Assembly: GCA_963082975.1 (NCBI GenBank)
Contig: OY720346.1
Coordinates: forward strand, 41,939,787 to 42,003,786
From: Labia minor
Lineage: Eukaryota; Arthropoda; Insecta; Dermaptera; Spongiphoridae
Length of the DNA: 64,000 bases
Direction: 5' to 3'
Positions 46,032-55,825 of the stretch are shown one piece after another. Both the position numbers and the translations under genes were made by a program. The notes beneath the pieces were generated by a model, which made no database searches, was not told the DNA's origin, and saw nothing but the letters and a program-made list of their open reading frames with translations. Position 1 is the first letter of the stretch. Every line of letters begins with the position of its first letter.

Positions 46032-46493
46032 TTAGCTGGAGTGTCTCCACTCGACTATCTCGCAATTTGAATTGGATTAAATAACATAATATATTATATT
46101 TAAATTAAATTTAATTAATTATAAATTATAAATAATAAATAATAAATATTAAACCAGCGCATGTTTGGCTTTTTGTTGATGGCACCACGTCACGTGTTGG
46201 CGCGTGAGATTTCCAGTGTTAAAAAATTAATTCTGGTAATTTCAGCGAATCAATCAAGCTGAAATTCTATATATAGCAGTTTTATACAATTATTAATCAT
46301 GTGAAAAATTATCAAACATATATTTTTATTTTTACGGTCACACTAGAGGAAAAAAAATCAAAACGTTGTAGGTAATGACCCTCTTCCGGTTGAGCTACAT
46401 TTCTCAAAAGTTGATAGAAAACTACGAATTTTGAATAATGTCCATGTACCAAATTTCATCATTCTAGCTCAAACCGTTTTTGCGTAATCTTGC

Positions 46494-46533
<40 letters not shown>

Positions 46534-46666
46534 ACACACACACACACCCACAGAGACATTTTTCTCAACCTTAGTGAAAATGATTCAGGAACCTTCAAAA
46601 CGTATAAAAACATCAAAATCTCAACAAATTTTCGTGATCGCAATACTATCTCTGGCGAGATAGTAA
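46032..46666 (-). mobile_element. HINE1, complete, reverse orientation
   Basis: Plus-strand boundaries are TTAGCTGGAGTGTCTCC and AGAGATAGTAA. An uninterrupted (CA)n/(TG)n tract lies at 46496-46550. The empty site in copy A is at about 40890-40896, within an A-run, consistent with insertion between two like bases without duplication. Shared with the other copies: GACCGTAA, CCGGTTGAGCTACATTTC, CACGTGTTGGCGCGTGA. Confidence 0.9.
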
Positions 46667-47173
46667 AAATTCTTCATAATAAAATGGCTTTTTATTTTTT
46701 CTAATACATTTACCGTGTATATAATATATAGAGATTCTTTATTTCATTAGATTGAAGATTATTTATTAGTAATTCATTTAATAAATATCTAATCGTTATT
46801 TGAAATTTATTTAATTATTATTTTAGAATTTATGATGCTTAATCCAAATTTAATTCGCAGCATGGAACATACGATCAGGACTGTCATTTAGTTGGAGGGG
46901 AGCGACCTGAACATTTTTTCAAACTTCTTATTTAAACGGATTTTAATATTGTGATTATTATTATTAATTATTATTAATGTATTATATTTGCATCCCGCCT
47001 CGTTTTTGTATTAGATATTGTATCAATATTTTTACTATCTCGCCAGAGATAGTATTGCGATCACGAAAATTTTCGATGTTGAGATTTTGATGTTTTTATA
47101 CGTTTTGAAGGTTCCTGAATCATTTTCACTAAGGTTGAGAAAAATGTCTGTATGTGTGTGTGTGTGTGTATGT

Positions 47174-47217
<44 letters not shown>

Positions 47218-47422
47218 TATAGCGAAGGAAATACATTTACGTATCATTAGGTTTATAAGGTTTGCCTAGTATGTCGGACTCAAGATGTTAATACCGACTA
47301 AAACCTCCGCTTTCCTCCAACCTCAATCCCTCACGGGAACCGCCGTTAGGCATTACTTCGTGGGGGGAGGACATAGCTAATGCTCTTCCTTCAGGTAGCT
47401 AAGGTGTTATTTTTCCTTTCTC

Positions 47423-50404
47423 CTAGTTGTTATCATTAGCTCTTTTTCTTTCTATGTAACGCAAGTCTGTAAGAACTTGTGTTGCAAATATGCTGATTGC
47501 GTTCCAGGCAGCCTCTGATGACAACATTGCTTCCACTATAGACTCTGGATAGATTCCTGTGTTTATAGATTTCTCTACATCATCTCGCTGTTGAGAAAAA
47601 CGTATACACTCAAAGAAAACGTGTTCCGCATTTTCTATAACTCCTGGACAGGACGGACACTCTGGAGAATCGTCATGCTTGAAACGGTGAAGATACTCAC
47701 GAAAACAGCCGTGCCCTGACATCATCTGTGTTAGGTAATAGTTGACCTCGCCGTGACTCCGGTTCAGCCAAACATCAATCCTTGGTATTAGACGGTGCGT
47801 CCATCTACCCTTTTCCGCGGCATCCCACTGTAACTGCCATCGTGAAATACTATGTCGCCGTTCTTCTGCTCTCAGTTCTTCGGTGCTCATTATGTTTGAC
47901 CTCTTCCGATGGTAGAGGTTCCGTCTTTCTTCAGCCAGAACTCTAAGTGGCAGAGTTCCTGAAATGACACACACCGCTTCCTCTGATATTGTTCGGAAGG
48001 CGCTGGCCACTCTTAACGCGCTTAACCGATATACCGGACCAGCTCTTCTCCGCGATTCCTGGATCTCAAGTGCGTCAGCCCAAATGGATATACCATACGT
48101 GAGGACCGATGTAACCACTGATGATAGCAATAACCTCCTCGTGTGCTTTGGGCCTCCGATGTTAGGCATAAGTCGTGATAGGCTAGCTACTACTGCTGAT
48201 GCTTTAGCACTCACGTGTTCCACCTGCTGCTTAAACTTGAGCCGAGCATCAAGCATCACTCCCAAATATCGGATATAAGGTTGTGATGTGATCTCTTGTA
48301 GGCCGACTTTCAGTTTGATGGTCTCTATCACTTTCCTGCTTGTAATAAGTACAGCCTCCGTTTTCTGTTTAGCCAGTTGAAGGTTCGCTGTATTCATCCA
48401 CCGGTTAACTTGCTCGAAGGTGGTATCGAACATGTGGTTGATCTCATCAAGGTGTTTGGCGACCACTACCACGGCTACATCATCCGCATATGCTACGAGT
48501 TTAACACTCCTTGGCAGATTCAGTCTCAACAACCCGTCATACATGATATTCCAGAGAAGTGGACCCAGTACAGAACCTTGTGGTACTCCTCCAGTAACAT
48601 CATACTCCTTTGCACCGTTCTTCGTGTCGTATTTCAGGACTCTATTTGTAAAGTAGCTAGCCACTATCCTTCGCAGGTATCCTGGTACGTTCTTCTCTTC
48701 GAGGGCCTGCATGATGCAATCCCAGTTGGCGGAGTTGAAGGCATTTTTGATGTCTAACGTTGCCACCAGACAATATTTCTTCGTTCCACCCTTCCATCTG
48801 GTACCAGAAATTGCGTCCTTGGCCGTACTGACAAGCAGATCGATCGCGTCCAGAGTTGATCGACCCCTTCGAAAGCCATACTGATTGTCCGCCAGAAGTG
48901 GGTCAACAATTGCTTCGATTCTCTGATGGATAATGCGCTCAAATATCTTACCCGCCGTGTCCAGCATGCAAAGTGGACGGTAGGATGACGGTTCTTCCGG
49001 TGGCTTTTTTTTCCCTTTTGGAAGTAGTACCAGCCGTTGTTGTTTCCATTTCCTTGGAAAAGTCCCCTCCTTAAGGCAGGTGTTGTAGACGTCAAGGAAC
49101 AATATTGGCTCTGCCTTTATAGATGTTTTTAAGGCAATATTAGGGATTCCGTCCAATCCCGGCGCTTTATTATTCCCGACGCGGTTGCATGCCTCCATCA
49201 GTTCGTCTTCTGTGATAGGTGGAATGTCATCCAGCTCGTCCCGAGCCAACAGGTAGTTGAAAACGCGTTGTTGTGGGAACAGCGCAGTCACGATCTTTCC
49301 CAACAGTCGAGGATAAGTTGGTGACGGCATTGGCTGGTATTTTAGGTGCGTCATGACTACCCTGTAAGGTCTGCCCCACAAGTCTCTGTCCACCTCATTG
49401 ATGAGATCTTTCCAGCAGTTCTTCTTGCTATCCTTGATGGCTTTGTTTAAGCATCGACGAGCTTGTTTGTACTCTGCGACTAGCTCCGCCGAGTTAGGTC
49501 GCCGATAACCACGCTGAGATATTCTCCTTTTCTTGAGACATTCCTTACGGAGGGCGCTGATATGATCGCTCCACCAATAAACCGAGGATCCCCAATTCAT
49601 GCAACGTTTACGGGGCATGCAAACGTCACAAGCCCGGGCCACTCTCTTCATCAGGTCCTTGGTCATTTCTTCTGCGGATCCAGCTATGATCGGTTCACTA
49701 TTTAAGGCAGTTACTAATACACATGGGTCAAAAGATTTCACCTTCCATCCGATGGTGTTAACTTTCCTGGTTGTTCTTCTAGAATTCTGGCCGTTGGGCA
49801 TCTCCCAGAGAATCGCATTGTGGTCACTGGCTGTGTAAATATCCATCACCCTCCATTTGTAGTTACCTCGGGCGAGGCTGCTGCTGACAAAGGTGAGATC
49901 CACAATAGAACTTGCGTCGCCCTTGGTGTAAGTTGGCGTGTTGCCACTGTTGAGCAGAACCACATCCAGTGCAGTAAAGGCTTCCAGGAGTGCTCTTCCT
50001 CGTGCGTTGGTGTGCCTGCTTCCCCAGTCCACTGCCCAGGAGTTGAAGTCTCCGGCTATTGCCACTGGATGGTGTTGCTTCGCGTCCTCGGACAGCCGAT
50101 CCAAGAAGTCACTAAATTCAACAATAGAGAGGCCGGGTGGAGCGTAGCAGCTGTAAAAACGAATGCCATTCACCGACGCCGCCACAAAGCCGGCGCTGCC
50201 ATTGCTAACGACACTCCCGAAGGGAATCCTGCCACAGGACCATATGACAGCTTTGGTGGTGCTATCAGTCTCCCATGGTTGACCGCTTAGGTGCTTATAC
50301 GGTTCTGATAAAAGCACAAGGTCAAGCTTTAGCTCTCGTACCGTCTGCATGAGCAAATGATGTGCAGCCTCGCAGTGGTTGATGTTTATCTGCAGTATTC
50401 TCAT
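47423..50404 (-). CDS. R1-clade ORF2: endonuclease-reverse transcriptase (993 aa)
   Basis: Performs target-primed reverse transcription. The APE-type endonuclease occupies residues 1 to about 220: QININHCEAAHH at the start, catalytic-site Glu in LLSEPY, AGDFN at 117-121, SDHN at 193-196. The RT domain at about 420-720 has LPKGKKKPPEEPSSYRPLCM, the GFRRGRST segment, TLDIKNAFNSANWD, GGVPQGSVLGPLLWNIMYDG and the active-site YADD at 639-642. The C-terminal zinc motif CPSCPGVIENAEHVFFEC (916-933) is the CCHC typical of the R1 clade. All key residues are present and the frame is unbroken. The start ATG overlaps the ORF1 stop (ATGA), which suggests termination-reinitiation. No RNase H domain is seen. 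Confidence 0.95.
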   Translation of the reverse strand: MRILQININHCEAAHHLLMQTVRELKLDLVLLSEPYKHLSGQPWETDSTTKAVIWSCGRIPFGSVVSNGSAGFVAASVNGIRFYSCYAPPGLSIVEFSDFLDRLSEDAKQHHPVAIAGDFNSWAVDWGSRHTNARGRALLEAFTALDVVLLNSGNTPTYTKGDASSIVDLTFVSSSLARGNYKWRVMDIYTASDHNAILWEMPNGQNSRRTTRKVNTIGWKVKSFDPCVLVTALNSEPIIAGSAEEMTKDLMKRVARACDVCMPRKRCMNWGSSVYWWSDHISALRKECLKKRRISQRGYRRPNSAELVAEYKQARRCLNKAIKDSKKNCWKDLINEVDRDLWGRPYRVVMTHLKYQPMPSPTYPRLLGKIVTALFPQQRVFNYLLARDELDDIPPITEDELMEACNRVGNNKAPGLDGIPNIALKTSIKAEPILFLDVYNTCLKEGTFPRKWKQQRLVLLPKGKKKPPEEPSSYRPLCMLDTAGKIFERIIHQRIEAIVDPLLADNQYGFRRGRSTLDAIDLLVSTAKDAISGTRWKGGTKKYCLVATLDIKNAFNSANWDCIMQALEEKNVPGYLRRIVASYFTNRVLKYDTKNGAKEYDVTGGVPQGSVLGPLLWNIMYDGLLRLNLPRSVKLVAYADDVAVVVVAKHLDEINHMFDTTFEQVNRWMNTANLQLAKQKTEAVLITSRKVIETIKLKVGLQEITSQPYIRYLGVMLDARLKFKQQVEHVSAKASAVVASLSRLMPNIGGPKHTRRLLLSSVVTSVLTYGISIWADALEIQESRRRAGPVYRLSALRVASAFRTISEEAVCVISGTLPLRVLAEERRNLYHRKRSNIMSTEELRAEERRHSISRWQLQWDAAEKGRWTHRLIPRIDVWLNRSHGEVNYYLTQMMSGHGCFREYLHRFKHDDSPECPSCPGVIENAEHVFFECIRFSQQRDDVEKSINTGIYPESIVEAMLSSEAAWNAISIFATQVLTDLRYIERKRANDNN

Positions 50405-51843
50405 TTCCGTCTAATGGTCATCTTCTTGAGTGCTTCTTGGTATACCGGGCATCTACTTGTGCCGGCATAGTGAGCAATATCCTCTGTGCCGAGCTGTTCA
50501 GCACACAATGCACATTTAGCTGGTTTATCGCAATTGACCAACTTGTGACCCTCCTCTCCACACTTGATGCAGAGTTTGGATCGGTCTTTTCCGCCTTTAC
50601 ACTGGGCAGCCCGGTGTCCAAAATGCCAGCATTTGAAACATCGGATTGGCTTTATTATCGTTCGAATTCGACAGTTTACCCAGCCAATCCTGATCTTGCC
50701 GTGTTCTCCGATCACTTTCGTCGCTGTTGCTGCCGCCAATACCACCGACGCAATTTGTGTTCCTCTAAAGGCTTTTCGGATTTTTATAGCCTCTACTGTG
50801 ACACCACAATCGCCTCCGGCTGCCATTTTCAGAGCATCCAGAATATCGTCTCTTGTTGTGATATCGTCGAGGTCACGAATTTCCAGGTTTTCTTCTGGTC
50901 CCGTATTGATGACTTTTGCATCATCTTGGAGTATGCCCGCGATGGTTTCCTGCAAGGCTTTTCCATTGTCAGCACTGCCTTTTAACAGCGTAATAAGCAT
51001 GTCTCCTGCTGCTGTCTTGCGAATTTTGTCGACAGTGGCGCTGACCTGCTCCGGGCGCACGCCTGCCTTGATCCGGGTGAGTATTTCGCAGTACTTTGTT
51101 TTGTCTGTCGGGCGAATGATCAGCACGTCAGGTCTCATTGCTGCTCTTTTTGGGTTCTTCTGGTTCCGCTTAAATGGAGGCGCTGGAGGTTTATCTGGAG
51201 GCTGTTTTTTGCGCTCCTTTCTCCTATCCCCTCTCGATTGCACCATCACCCAGCCTGGACTCTTGTTCTGCTTAACGGAGTTTTGAATAGGCTCTTTATC
51301 CTCTACATACTTCTTGGTAGGAAGGCTAGGTCCCGAGTCCTTCAGCTTCTTTGTCGTCTGTTGATTCGAGCTACCAGGAGAATTAGTTTTTCTTTTTTCT
51401 CCCCTTACAGTAAGGGCTTCTTGAGCTGCAGATTCCTTAAAAACCAGACACTTGTTTGTTTTGTCTGGGGATGTTTGTGTGCTCATTTTCTCTGTAGTAG
51501 GGCGTGACTGAGATCGTGGTATCTTTTCTTCTATATCCTTCAACCGGCCGTACATGCTTCTGATTGAGCGTGCCATTTTCTTTATCTCACCATGTACGTT
51601 ATGCCTAGGCTCAACAAACTCCAACAGTTCGAAAATTTTCTTCCCGAGGTCTCCAAGAACCTCCTTTCTCTCCTCTTCACTTGTAGCAATAAATGCTACA
51701 GGGGCCAAGTTTTCCACCCCTGCAGCACTGCGGTCGCCAGCTAACGACATCCCGGGGCCCGCTTGCTCACCCCTGACGGACGCCGGCACTGGGCATCCGA
51801 ATCCCTGCGCCGTAACCTCTCCTTCCCTTTCGTCGTCTCTCAT
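50401..51843 (-). CDS. R1-clade ORF1: gag-like nucleic-acid-binding protein (480 aa)
   Basis: Packages the element RNA into ribonucleoprotein and helps target it to chromatin. The N-terminal half is charged and low in complexity. The C-terminus holds three zinc knuckles: CFKCWHFGHRAAQC (402-415), CIKCGEEGHKLVNC (425-438) and a longer third one starting CALC at 444 with HYAGTSRC. A globular region at about 235-400 (DVLIIRPTDKTKYCEILTRI, IRKAFRGTQIASVVL) lies before the knuckles, where gag proteins of this clade carry RNA-binding folds. It ends IRRK with TGA inside the ORF2 start. The first ATG (51843) is the likely start; later in-frame ATGs cannot be excluded. Confidence 0.92.
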   Translation of the reverse strand: MRDDEREGEVTAQGFGCPVPASVRGEQAGPGMSLAGDRSAAGVENLAPVAFIATSEEERKEVLGDLGKKIFELLEFVEPRHNVHGEIKKMARSIRSMYGRLKDIEEKIPRSQSRPTTEKMSTQTSPDKTNKCLVFKESAAQEALTVRGEKRKTNSPGSSNQQTTKKLKDSGPSLPTKKYVEDKEPIQNSVKQNKSPGWVMVQSRGDRRKERKKQPPDKPPAPPFKRNQKNPKRAAMRPDVLIIRPTDKTKYCEILTRIKAGVRPEQVSATVDKIRKTAAGDMLITLLKGSADNGKALQETIAGILQDDAKVINTGPEENLEIRDLDDITTRDDILDALKMAAGGDCGVTVEAIKIRKAFRGTQIASVVLAAATATKVIGEHGKIRIGWVNCRIRTIIKPIRCFKCWHFGHRAAQCKGGKDRSKLCIKCGEEGHKLVNCDKPAKCALCAEQLGTEDIAHYAGTSRCPVYQEALKKMTIRRK

Positions 51844-53905
51844 GTTTGGTTTATCTTCGGGGTTCCTTCCCCTAGCGCATTGGCATCGGTGACTATGCTT
51901 TTACGAGGGGTGGAGCTCGAACCACCACCTCAACCCCCATCCTTGGAGGGCCGATGGGTGGGTGTTTGCACTTATTTGATGGCGGTGCATACTCGCCATG
52001 TCTAGAATCCGTCATAGGCATTTGTGGTATTTTCTAGAGCCTAACTTTTACCCGAAAATTAGGCCCGCCACAGCCTGATGGAGCCTATCGCCTCGGTCCG
52101 GCACTGCTTATTCAGTATTCGCAGCTGGCCTACATATCTGCAGGTCGTTCCCCTATCCGCCACCTGGGGACCCGCCCGGTAGCTGAGGCCCGCCCCGGGT
52201 GTATGTGTGTGTGTGTGTATGTGTGTGTGTATGTATGTAGGCAAGATTACGCAAAAACGGTTTGAGCTAGAATGAAATTTGGTACATGGACATTATTCAA
52301 AATTCATAGTTTTCTATCAACTTTTGAGAAATGTAGGTCAACCGGAAGAGGGTCATTACCTACAACGTTTTGATTTTTTTTCCTCTAAAGTGACCGTAAA
52401 AATAAAGATATATGTTTGATAATTTTTCACATGAATAATAATTGTATAAAACTGCTATATATAGAATTTCAGCTTGATTGATTCGCTAAAATTACCAGAA
52501 TTAATTTTTTAACACTGCAAATCTCACGCGTCAACACGTAACGTGGTGCCATCAACAAAAAGCCAAACATGCGCTGGTTTAATATTTATTATTTATTATT
52601 TATAATTTATAATTAATTAAATTTAATTTAAATATAATATATTATGTTATTTAATCCAATTCAAATTGCGAGATAGTCGAGTGGAGACACTCCAGCTAAT
52701 TTATATTTAAAATATTTTAAAATTTTTTAATTAATTTCGAAAGAAAATTAAAAATATATTTATACAATTTTTGCTAGTATAATAAAATAAGATCTAATGA
52801 AATATATTTATTTTTATCGTCAATTCACAATGTGTCATTTATTATATTATTAATTTGTGAAATGATTACAAATTTTATGTAAAATCCATTCTCTATTCGT
52901 TTAGATCAAAAATAATATATTTAATATTTAATATATTGAATATATTTAATACATACTAGAATCAACTCTTGAATATTTTTTTAAACAAGCGGACTATGGA
53001 CATCTGTATTATTTATTTTTAATGTTTTGACAAAGTCCCTTTTGTTGTTTTCTTCTTTTGTATTATGTATTGAGAAAGGTAAGTTTTGGAAAGGGCCTTT
53101 TGTTGTATTATTATTGTTTCTCCTTTTTAAGTTAACAAAATACAAAAAATACAAGCGCCCAACGTCTTTAGTTGAATATGTAGCAATTCATCCATAAACT
53201 TTGTCAGGCTTATAGAAAAATTATTTTATTCTTTAGTCCATTAGAAAAACGTTATTTTTTAAATTTAGTTTCATAAATTGATAGAAGTTTGTAGGAATTT
53301 AAATAATTAACAATATTTTTTTTTTAGATAGAACTCATGAATGTTTTTCCAATCAGAACCGAATTTATATAATTTATGATATTTTTAATAAAATTATATT
53401 TTCTTAAAGTGGACTATACATTAATATTATCTATATTCAAAGCTTTGAAAGTTTTCTTTTTGTTGGTTTGACCTTTTTTTTCATTCTTCTCAAGGAAACA
53501 AAATTCAATTGTTAATGAAATAGGAAACAAGTAAAAAATAAATAGTTTCATAGATTTTTCAAATTCCTGAAAAACCAACCATTGTGTGCAAGTGATAGTT
53601 TCTAGAAATGGCCAAAATCTTGAATTCTATCAACATCTGAAAAGATTGCCACGTGATGTGATAAATTTTTTTAAAAATCTATTATTTCTTTTTAATCGTG
53701 ATGTGTGAGAAAGAAAACTTTCTTGTTTTATTAAGCTCGCCAGGAGATAATTTGGACTTAGAAATTGTAACCTATTTTAACGATAAGAGCAAGAGTGTAA
53801 ATTAGAAATATTGTTGTTTGAAATTATGAAACAATTTATTAAACTCAAGCTGTAGCTTGTAAACAAATGGACGAAATGTCATGATACTTCATACATAATT
53901 TGAAT

Positions 53906-55048
53906 TTTCAGAAAATTCATATCAAAAAGATTCCTCATCTCTCTGATGAGTGGCACAATAAACTACCTATTGAACGATAAATTGACATGATTTCTAGTTA
54001 CAATTTGAACAAAATTTGGTATGATGGTATGGAAAGTTCTTTATATTATGTATAATATTATAAATTATTTCTCTTGTAATTACTTCGTATTAAACAAACT
54101 TCCAAGTTTAAACAATTTAGACCAGGGATGCACAGCCTGTAGTCCGTCCTTGATTTTTTAAGAGCCTCAAGGAAATAAATCGGTTTATATATATTCAAAT
54201 AAATATTAATTAACGGTAATAAATAGTAAGTAATAACATAACAATCTTTTTTTTGTGTATTTTTTACATAAAGTTTAGATACTTAACTAAGAATATAGAA
54301 CTATCAACTTTTAATTAGATGTATAAGGCAATAAGAAGATAGACTACATGGGTTGCCTTTTATATTTAGTGATGCAATCTGGCAACTGACTGCTCTATCG
54401 TAAAGTTTGATATTTTTTAGGTTATACATACTCAGAATGTTTTGACATACGAGCGCTATTTGTTTTGTTAAGAGTAACTTAATAGAATCCATTGATGTGC
54501 TGTGCGCCCATTGATATTACAAGATCGTCCTGTGACCTATCGTTAGATTCAGACAACCACTAATGCCTAAATTAGTGGGACCAGTATACATTCAATTGCA
54601 TTCTTAAATATTCTAAAAAATTTAATCAACCGGATGAGATAGGTTGATATAGAGGCCATTTCAATTACTCGATAAGAACGCGACCACAAATTTTTCTGTC
54701 ACTCTATATATACAAATATAGAATATTGTACAAAATATAACTAATCAAAATCTTGTGTTTTACACCATGCTTATTAAGCCGTCTCCACAAATGCGGTGTT
54801 TGTCAAATAACGAATATTTACCAAATACCGAGCACCAAGTTTATGTGCTTGTATTGAATATTCATCTTGTTAATATTATTAATATATAAACATTACCTCC
54901 TTAATTTGGTTTATTTAAGTTAATTGAATAATTTATTTAATTCAATTTAATTCATAATAATTATAATAAATATATTTTAAAAAAATTACTTCAATAATAT
55001 TTACTTAATATAATTATAATCTTTATTTTTGTTTTATTCTATTTACAA
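53906..55048. other. Unique intergenic sequence beyond duplication B
   Basis: 54120-54180 (CAGGGATGCACAGCCTGTAG) resembles a decayed hAT terminus. 54290-54720 is less AT-rich and has no partner in the window. The 62-codon minus ORF there (54304-54492) shows no recognisable family. Confidence 0.35.
54778..54870. mobile_element. Solo end of the TTA-flanked MITE
   Basis: GCCGTCTCCACAAATGCGG, then ATATTTACCAAATACCGAGC and ACCAAGTTTATGTGCTTGTA match the right end of the MITE at 20995-21468 in reverse complement. The other end is missing. Confidence 0.65.
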
Positions 55049-55187
55049 GTAACTAACTCCTATTGTATTCTGTATTGTTCCAATTAATTTTTTTTACAAC
55101 GGATTCTGAAGCATAAATATTGATTTCAGAATAGATTTTCATTCTGAAAGTAATTAAAAATATATTATAGCATTAAAATTAATGATG
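55049..55187 (+). repeat. Dispersed repeat (partner at 15898-16025)
   Basis: Shares TATTGATTTCAGAATAGATT and TTATAGCATTAAAATTA with the sequence abutting the MITE at 16010. Confidence 0.6.
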
Positions 55188-55390
55188 AATTCTTATTAGT
55201 CAAGTTTAGTGCCAATTTAAGAGAGGTAGTGTTCCCCTCAAATTGCAAGAGGAAACAACCTTTTTTATATATTTATTTATTACACAATCATGTATTTTAA
55301 TCAGCTAATCTATTGATTTGACTATTTAAACACTATTACAACATAATTCCAAAAAATAATGTCATAGAAAAAGAATTTGATATATTATGG

Positions 55391-55562
55391 TTTTTGATTT
55401 TCATAGAAAGTAAGTAAACATGAGTAAATAGAAAAGTTTAAATAAATATAGTATAAAAATGAAAATTATATTAGACTTTTTGATTTTCATAGAAAGTAAG
55501 TAAACATGAGTAAATAGAAAAGTTTAAATAAATATAGTATAAAAATGAAAATTATATTAGAC
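55391..55562 (+). repeat. Perfect tandem duplication, 86-bp unit x 2
   Basis: Units 55391-55476 and 55477-55562 are identical as read (TTTTTGATTTTCATAGAAAG ... TTATATTAGAC). Perfect identity means a recent duplication or an assembly artefact. Confidence 0.9.
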
Positions 55563-55825
55563 TTGAAAAATATTATTGCAATATCAATAAAGGAAGGTTA
55601 AAATGAATTCGGTAATTGAAATATTCATGGAGATATTTTGAAATTCAATTCCACATTTGTTTAAACATTATTACCAAAAGAAAACATTACTACACACACA
55701 ACAACTAAATAAAGAATTAAATGGTCATTTTTATAAGAAATTAATGTTTGTGAAATTGATGTCTTTATATTAACAATAAAAACATTTTTTTTTAAATAAG
55801 CTGGATTAGTTTTTAAATTTAAAAC

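Larger units (their letters stand above)
47175..52198 (-). mobile_element. R1-clade non-LTR retrotransposon, full length, in (TG)n target
   Basis: About 5.0 kb. The 3' end on the minus strand is a 42-nt A tail (plus-strand T run 47175-47216). The 5' end is near 52198 in GC-rich sequence next to the microsatellite. Both flanks are TGTATGTGTG-type repeat belonging to the interrupted HINE1. Two intact overlapping ORFs are present. R1-clade subfamilies Waldo and Mino are known to target ACAY/AC repeats, and this one fits that behaviour. GC content is far higher than in the surroundings. Intact ORFs and a long A tail suggest recent or current activity. Confidence 0.92.
47032..52699 (+). mobile_element. 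HINE1 split by an R1-clade retrotransposon
   Basis: Left part 47032-47174 (TTACTATCTCGCC to the TG repeat); right part from about 52199 (TG repeat) to CAGCTAA at 52699. Copy A reads AATA-TTTTTT-ATATTT across the empty site. Here it is AATA-TTT, the element TTACTATC...CAGCTAA, then TTT-ATATTT. The element therefore inserted between T and T with no target duplication, the helentron signature. Both halves together equal one normal-length HINE1. Confidence 0.92.
43331..53905. other. Segmental duplication, copy B (interrupted)
   Basis: Begins TATAGAATATAGGAAACGTT directly after the Helitron terminus and ends at CATAATTTGAATTTTCA, where homology to copy A stops. It holds paralog B and three insertions absent from copy A. 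Removing them restores colinearity with 39008-42482, which supplies paralogous empty sites for both HINE1 insertions. Confidence 0.9.

Noticed and set aside
46480-46704. Short ORF with poly-Thr/His run
   Set aside because: It is a translation of the (CA)n tract inside HINE1.
50437-51507. Long plus-strand ORFs (up to 240 codons) opposite the R1 ORF1 and ORF2
   Set aside because: They are shadows in a GC-richer coding region. The minus-strand frames carry all family motifs.
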